Source: Acidobacteriota bacterium
Lineage (GTDB): Bacteria; Acidobacteriota; Blastocatellia; Pyrinomonadales; Pyrinomonadaceae
Length of the DNA: 64,000 nt
Assembly (NCBI GenBank): GCA_020199975.1
Contig: JAIVJP010000284.1
Span: forward strand, 1-64,000
Direction of reading: 5' to 3'
Part shown: piece by piece, positions 61,019 through 64,000 of the stretch
How the letters are laid out: the number at the start of each line of letters is the position of its first letter
Position numbering within the stretch: position 1 is the stretch's first letter
The notes under the pieces: generated by a model
What the model was told of the DNA's origin: nothing
Databases searched by the model: none
What the model saw: the letters and a program-made list of their open reading frames with translations, nothing else
Program-made: the position numbers and the translations under genes

Positions 61019-62434
61019 ATGAACGTCGCTGCATTTAGTGGTTTTCTTAGGAAGATGGCGCTGCTGCTCTCGATTGCTGCGGCTTCTCAAACGCTCGTCT
61101 ATCCGCAGTCGTCGGCCACTCCCGAGCGGTTCCAGCTGTTGAATGGCCTGCGTGTTTTAGTGCTTACGCGACCCGGCGACCAGGAGGTTTTGCTGAAGCT
61201 ACGAATCAATAGTGGCGCCGCGTTTGATCTCTCGGCCAAAGCGGGCAGCATGGCACTCTTGGGTGATCTACTCTTTCCCGATCCGGCAACCCGCGAATAC
61301 TTCACCGAAGAAATGCAGGGACGGCTCAACGTGACGACGGATTACGACTCTATAACCATCACCATGCAAGGCCAGGCTAAGCAGTTTGAAAAAATGGCTG
61401 AGATTCTCCGCACCGCACTAGTGACAACTCAACTGACGCCTGAAAACGTTGCGCGGGCCCGTGATGGCCGCGTCAAGATAATAAAGGACACGGGCATTTC
61501 GCCGACGATCTTGGCGGACCGGGCTATTGCCTCCAGGCTTTTTGGCGATTTTCCCTATGGCCGTCCTTACACAGGAACGGTCGAATCGCTCGAGCGGATC
61601 GAACGTGGCGATCTTATGATCGCGCGCGAACGCTTTCTCAATCCCAACAATGCCACCCTGGTGGTTATCGGTGGTGTTGAGCGCCCGCGCGTTAACCGCG
61701 CCCTGCGCCAATTACTCGGTGGCTGGCGCAAAAGTGAAAGAGTCGTTCCCGCAACCTTTCAACAGCCCGCCGTACCCGATGCACGCATACTAATCATGAA
61801 TGCGCCAGCGGACCAAAGTGCTGAAGTCCGACTGGCAGTGCGTGGTTTTGCTCGCAACGATCCGGATGCTCAGGCCGCGTCGTTGCTCGCCCTCGTCGCC
61901 CTGAAGCGTTGGGAAACACTTCTTCCGGACTTGGCGCGTAACCCGGTTTTCGTCAGACACGATGCGTTTGCGTTACCCGGCTGGTTTGTCTTGGGGGCAA
62001 GCGTGGACAACTTGTTGGCTGCCAAAACCCTCTCGATTGCACAAGAGGTAGTAAAGTCACTAAACACGCAACCTGTAACTGAAGCAGAGCTTGAAGCAGC
62101 GAGGAGCCAAGCCATCGCCGCGCTCAACAAACACATCGGCACAAAAGACGGTGCTGCCGAGGCCTGGCTCGACGTTGATACGTATTCAGTCAAAACCGCT
62201 CACGAACAGCTGGAGGCGCTGTCAAGAGTCTCTGCGAGCGATCTAAAACGAGCGGCGAATCGGTTATTTTGGGAGGTAGCGCTTGCATCAGCAGTGATTG
62301 GAAACTCCGAAGTTCTCAAACCACAGCTCGAGCGTTACGGGAAGATAGAACTCTTTGGTGAACTTCCCGCATCTTCCAACGTGAAAACTGATCCGAAGTC
62401 AGCCAAGCCGCTCACATCACCGAAACCTGAGTAA
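61019..62434 (+). CDS. M16-family peptidase-like protein, catalytic motif absent
   Basis: 471 residues with a signal peptide (MALLLSIAAASQTLVYPQ). Two M16 halves are recognisable: the first begins FQLLNGLRVLVLTRPGDQEV, the second follows PYGRPYTGTVESLERIERGD, with FLNPNNATLVVIGGV at the end of the first. The zinc motif HxxEH should follow SGAAFDLSAKAGSMALLGDL; the sequence there has no His and no Glu pair, so this is a non-catalytic subunit-like member. Such proteins often pair with an active M16 partner, which is not in this window. Confidence 0.85.
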   Translation: MNVAAFSGFLRKMALLLSIAAASQTLVYPQSSATPERFQLLNGLRVLVLTRPGDQEVLLKLRINSGAAFDLSAKAGSMALLGDLLFPDPATREYFTEEMQGRLNVTTDYDSITITMQGQAKQFEKMAEILRTALVTTQLTPENVARARDGRVKIIKDTGISPTILADRAIASRLFGDFPYGRPYTGTVESLERIERGDLMIARERFLNPNNATLVVIGGVERPRVNRALRQLLGGWRKSERVVPATFQQPAVPDARILIMNAPADQSAEVRLAVRGFARNDPDAQAASLLALVALKRWETLLPDLARNPVFVRHDAFALPGWFVLGASVDNLLAAKTLSIAQEVVKSLNTQPVTEAELEAARSQAIAALNKHIGTKDGAAEAWLDVDTYSVKTAHEQLEALSRVSASDLKRAANRLFWEVALASAVIGNSEVLKPQLERYGKIELFGELPASSNVKTDPKSAKPLTSPKPE

Positions 62435-62490
62435 TCACATTTCATTCGCAACCTGCCTGCAACCATATCAACAGCAACTTTCGCTTAACT

Positions 62491-63219
62491 GTGTCTGACG
62501 AAGAAAGCGCAAAGAAACGCGAGCAAGCGCAACGCATCCGCGAAATGTTCGCGGCGATCGCCACTCGTTACGATCTTTTAAATCACGTGCTTTCGGGTAA
62601 CGTCGATCGGCGCTGGCGAAGCCTGTTAGTAAAGAGAGTGGCCACAAGGTTGGCGGTCTCTGACGCTCGCATTCTTGATGTAGCGTGCGGGACGGGCGAT
62701 CTTTCGTTGGCATTAGATGCTGGGATAGAGGCCGAGGTGGTGGGACTGGACTTCTGCCGGCCCATGCTTGAGATCGCTGCTGCCAAGTCCAAAGATCGGG
62801 GACTGACGATTCCTTTCGTGGAAGGAGATGCGCTGAACCTTCCTTTTGGCGATCAGTCGTTCGATGGCGTATCCATAGCTTTTGGTCTTCGCAACCTTGC
62901 GAGCCTCGAAGAAGGCTTAAGAGAATTACTAAGAATTTTGCGACCGGGCGGAACAGTCGCGGTACTTGAGTTTTCAAGGCCCCAGGCACCGATTTTACGA
63001 CCATTGTTCCGTCTTTACTTTACAAAGATTCTGCCGTTGTTTGGTGGGTGGATAAGCGGGTCGAAAAGCGCGTATCAGTATTTACCTTATTCGGTAGCGC
63101 GCTTTCCGGACCAGAGTTCCCTTACAGAGATGATGAAGAGGATTGGCTTTACCGAGGTCACTTTTCAGAATCTGACTGGCGGGATTGCGGCCCTGCATCT
63201 TGGCAGGCGTCCAAACTAG
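62491..63219 (+). CDS. ubiE: Ubiquinone/menaquinone biosynthesis C-methyltransferase
   Basis: 242 residues from a GTG start. Methylates demethylmenaquinone (or the ubiquinone precursor). Motifs: MFAAIATRYDLLNHVLSGNV and WRSLLVKRV near the start, ILDVACGTGDLSLALDA (SAM motif I), VVGLDFCRPMLEIA, FDGVSIAFGLRNLASLEEGL, and RILRPGGTVAVLEFSRPQ. In this lineage the product is probably menaquinone (MenG), the likely electron donor for the Rieske/cytochrome b complex in this window. Confidence 0.93.
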   Translation: MSDEESAKKREQAQRIREMFAAIATRYDLLNHVLSGNVDRRWRSLLVKRVATRLAVSDARILDVACGTGDLSLALDAGIEAEVVGLDFCRPMLEIAAAKSKDRGLTIPFVEGDALNLPFGDQSFDGVSIAFGLRNLASLEEGLRELLRILRPGGTVAVLEFSRPQAPILRPLFRLYFTKILPLFGGWISGSKSAYQYLPYSVARFPDQSSLTEMMKRIGFTEVTFQNLTGGIAALHLGRRPN

Positions 63220-63528
63220 GACAGGGATTCTTGCCCGTCCGAGCGAAATGAAGACAGACGCCAAGGTCTGTCTTACTAAAGATTGGTTACAAGCACAGGT
63301 GCTTGTAACCATAAGAGCGTAGCCTGGAGGAATTCCTGGCGAGTGTACGGTTGTCGGGGCCACGCACTCATTTCCAGCTTCCTCGCAGGCTACGTTCTTA
63401 TTATTAAAGATGCTCGGTTCCTTCGTCGAACTCCGGCAATCACAACTTTCTCGGCCGGGAATGTCTATCCTAGTCGTATGCTATTATCCTCGCGATTTTG
63501 ATCCTTCCGTTAATCGAGACACGCCAGA
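63220..63528. repeat. 309-bp gap with three palindromes
   Basis: No gene recognised. AAGACAGAC/GTCTGTCTT (63251-63274) has perfect 9-bp arms. GGTTACAAGCAC/GTGCTTGTAACC (63285-63310) is a perfect 12-bp palindrome around AG. ATAAGAGCGTAGCCTG (63311-63326) and CAGGCTACGTTCTTAT (63386-63401) are 16-bp inverted arms with one mismatch, enclosing partly complementary sequence. The last 130 bp show nothing clear beyond AT-rich stretches before the permease start. Confidence 0.75.
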
Positions 63529-64000
63529 GTGCGTTCAGTTTTTAAGTATAAAGTTTTCTCGGCGCTGCGGCGTTTCGCAATCTTTCTGCTCGTCGTTTGG
63601 ACAGTTGTCTCGTTAGTTACGCTACTGATCGAACTGGTGCCAGGTGATCCGGCCGTTGCTGTTCTCGGTGAACAAGCGACACCCGAGCAGTTCGAGCAGT
63701 TTCGCCAACTGCATGGGCTTGACCGCCCCCCATTCTTCTTTTCCTTTCCCCGCGACGCACAAGAAAACCGCCACCTTCAATGGCACGGCGCCAACAATCG
63801 CTACACCGATTACTGGGTTCGCCTGCTTCATGGTGACATGGGCCGCTCTTTTCGTACGGATCGTCCCGTCATCGAACTAATACTCGAGCGCTATCCGGCC
63901 ACTATTCAACTTGCACTATCGGCCTTGTTGATTGCAGTACTCATCGCGATTCCGCTGGGCGTAATCGCAGGAAAGAATCGCGGCACATGGATCGACAACC
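63529..64000 (+). CDS. DppB/OppB-type ABC transporter permease, truncated by window end
   Basis: 157 codons visible from a GTG at 63529, the first start after an in-frame TAA at 63511. The first helix is RFAIFLLVVWTVVSLVTLLI, followed by ELVPGDPAVAVLGEQATPEQ, the conserved N-terminal signature of peptide/nickel permeases with the PGDP box. An insertion (SFPRDAQENRHLQWHGANNR) is followed by RLLHGDMGRSFRTDRPVIEL and the second helix IQLALSALLIAVLIAIPLGV. Inner-membrane component of an oligopeptide or similar importer; the rest lies to the right. Confidence 0.85.
   Translation, partial: MRSVFKYKVFSALRRFAIFLLVVWTVVSLVTLLIELVPGDPAVAVLGEQATPEQFEQFRQLHGLDRPPFFFSFPRDAQENRHLQWHGANNRYTDYWVRLLHGDMGRSFRTDRPVIELILERYPATIQLALSALLIAVLIAIPLGVIAGKNRGTWIDN

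Noticed and set aside
1..64000. tRNA genes, phage genes, insertion-sequence transposases and replication origin
   Set aside because: No cloverleaf with a T-loop consensus, no integrase or transposase frame, and no DnaA-box cluster was noticed on either strand.

Overview
The window (about 52-54% GC by eye) looks like a chromosomal segment of an Acidobacteriota bacterium, most likely class Blastocatellia (Pyrinomonadaceae-like). This is inferred from gene content, from the arrangement of the respiratory genes, and from a dense set of small palindromic repeats whose translated form (GWEGRLAPALL-type peptides) is familiar from that group. There are no tRNA or rRNA genes, no CRISPR array, no transposase and no phage genes. 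Most genes are housekeeping or energy metabolism.

Layout. 1-4.5 kb (+): a MutS gene that enters from the left and ends early in a repeat array, then nagZ and an oligopeptide-binding lipoprotein. 4.6-14.2 kb (-): threonylcarbamoyl-AMP synthase, an O-methyltransferase, a sigma-54 two-component pair with a secreted protein between its two genes and a good -24/-12 promoter, an OmpA-type envelope protein, a tiny membrane protein and an orphan OmpR-type regulator. 14.4-18.1 kb (+): MsbA-like exporter, yicC, gmk, rpoZ. 18.1-19.8 kb (-): ETF-quinone oxidoreductase. 19.9-29.9 kb (+): YyaL-type thioredoxin-fold protein, a membrane HD-GYP/GAF/GGDEF protein, the pyruvate dehydrogenase operon (E1 alpha, E1 beta, E2) and an EamA transporter. 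30-33 kb (-): M14 carboxypeptidase, a stress-type glycine-zipper protein and a coupled zinc-ribbon membrane protein; then a ferredoxin (+).

33.5-50.7 kb is one long minus-strand respiratory cluster. In transcription order it encodes Rieske protein, split cytochrome b, a 1180-residue octaheme cytochrome c, a cupredoxin-like lipoprotein, heme A synthase, heme O synthase, cytochrome oxidase subunits II, I, III, a second III, and IV, then several small membrane or zinc-ribbon proteins, a DUF420 protein and a HEAT-repeat protein. Together these would carry electrons from quinol (fed partly by the ETF-QO at 18-20 kb) to an aa3-type oxidase, and include the heme A supply for that oxidase. 50.9-56.5 kb (-): lipid kinase, acyltransferase and MetH, with a structured RNA leader and terminator upstream of metH. 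56.9-58.6 kb (+): coaD and an aminotransferase. 58.6-60.8 kb (-): ECF sigma factor and a coupled TonB-type protein. 61-64 kb (+): inactive M16-like protein, ubiE/menG and the start of a DppB-type permease.

The most unusual signal lies between the genes. At least ten loci carry degenerate tandem repeats with a strict 7-nt period. In nine of them two arms face each other as an inverted repeat, but each locus uses a different heptamer word. Period and foldback geometry are conserved while sequence is not. These coexist with a REP-like family (nine copies, one ending the mutS reading frame), a nested palindromic element near 28.8 kb and several other palindrome families.
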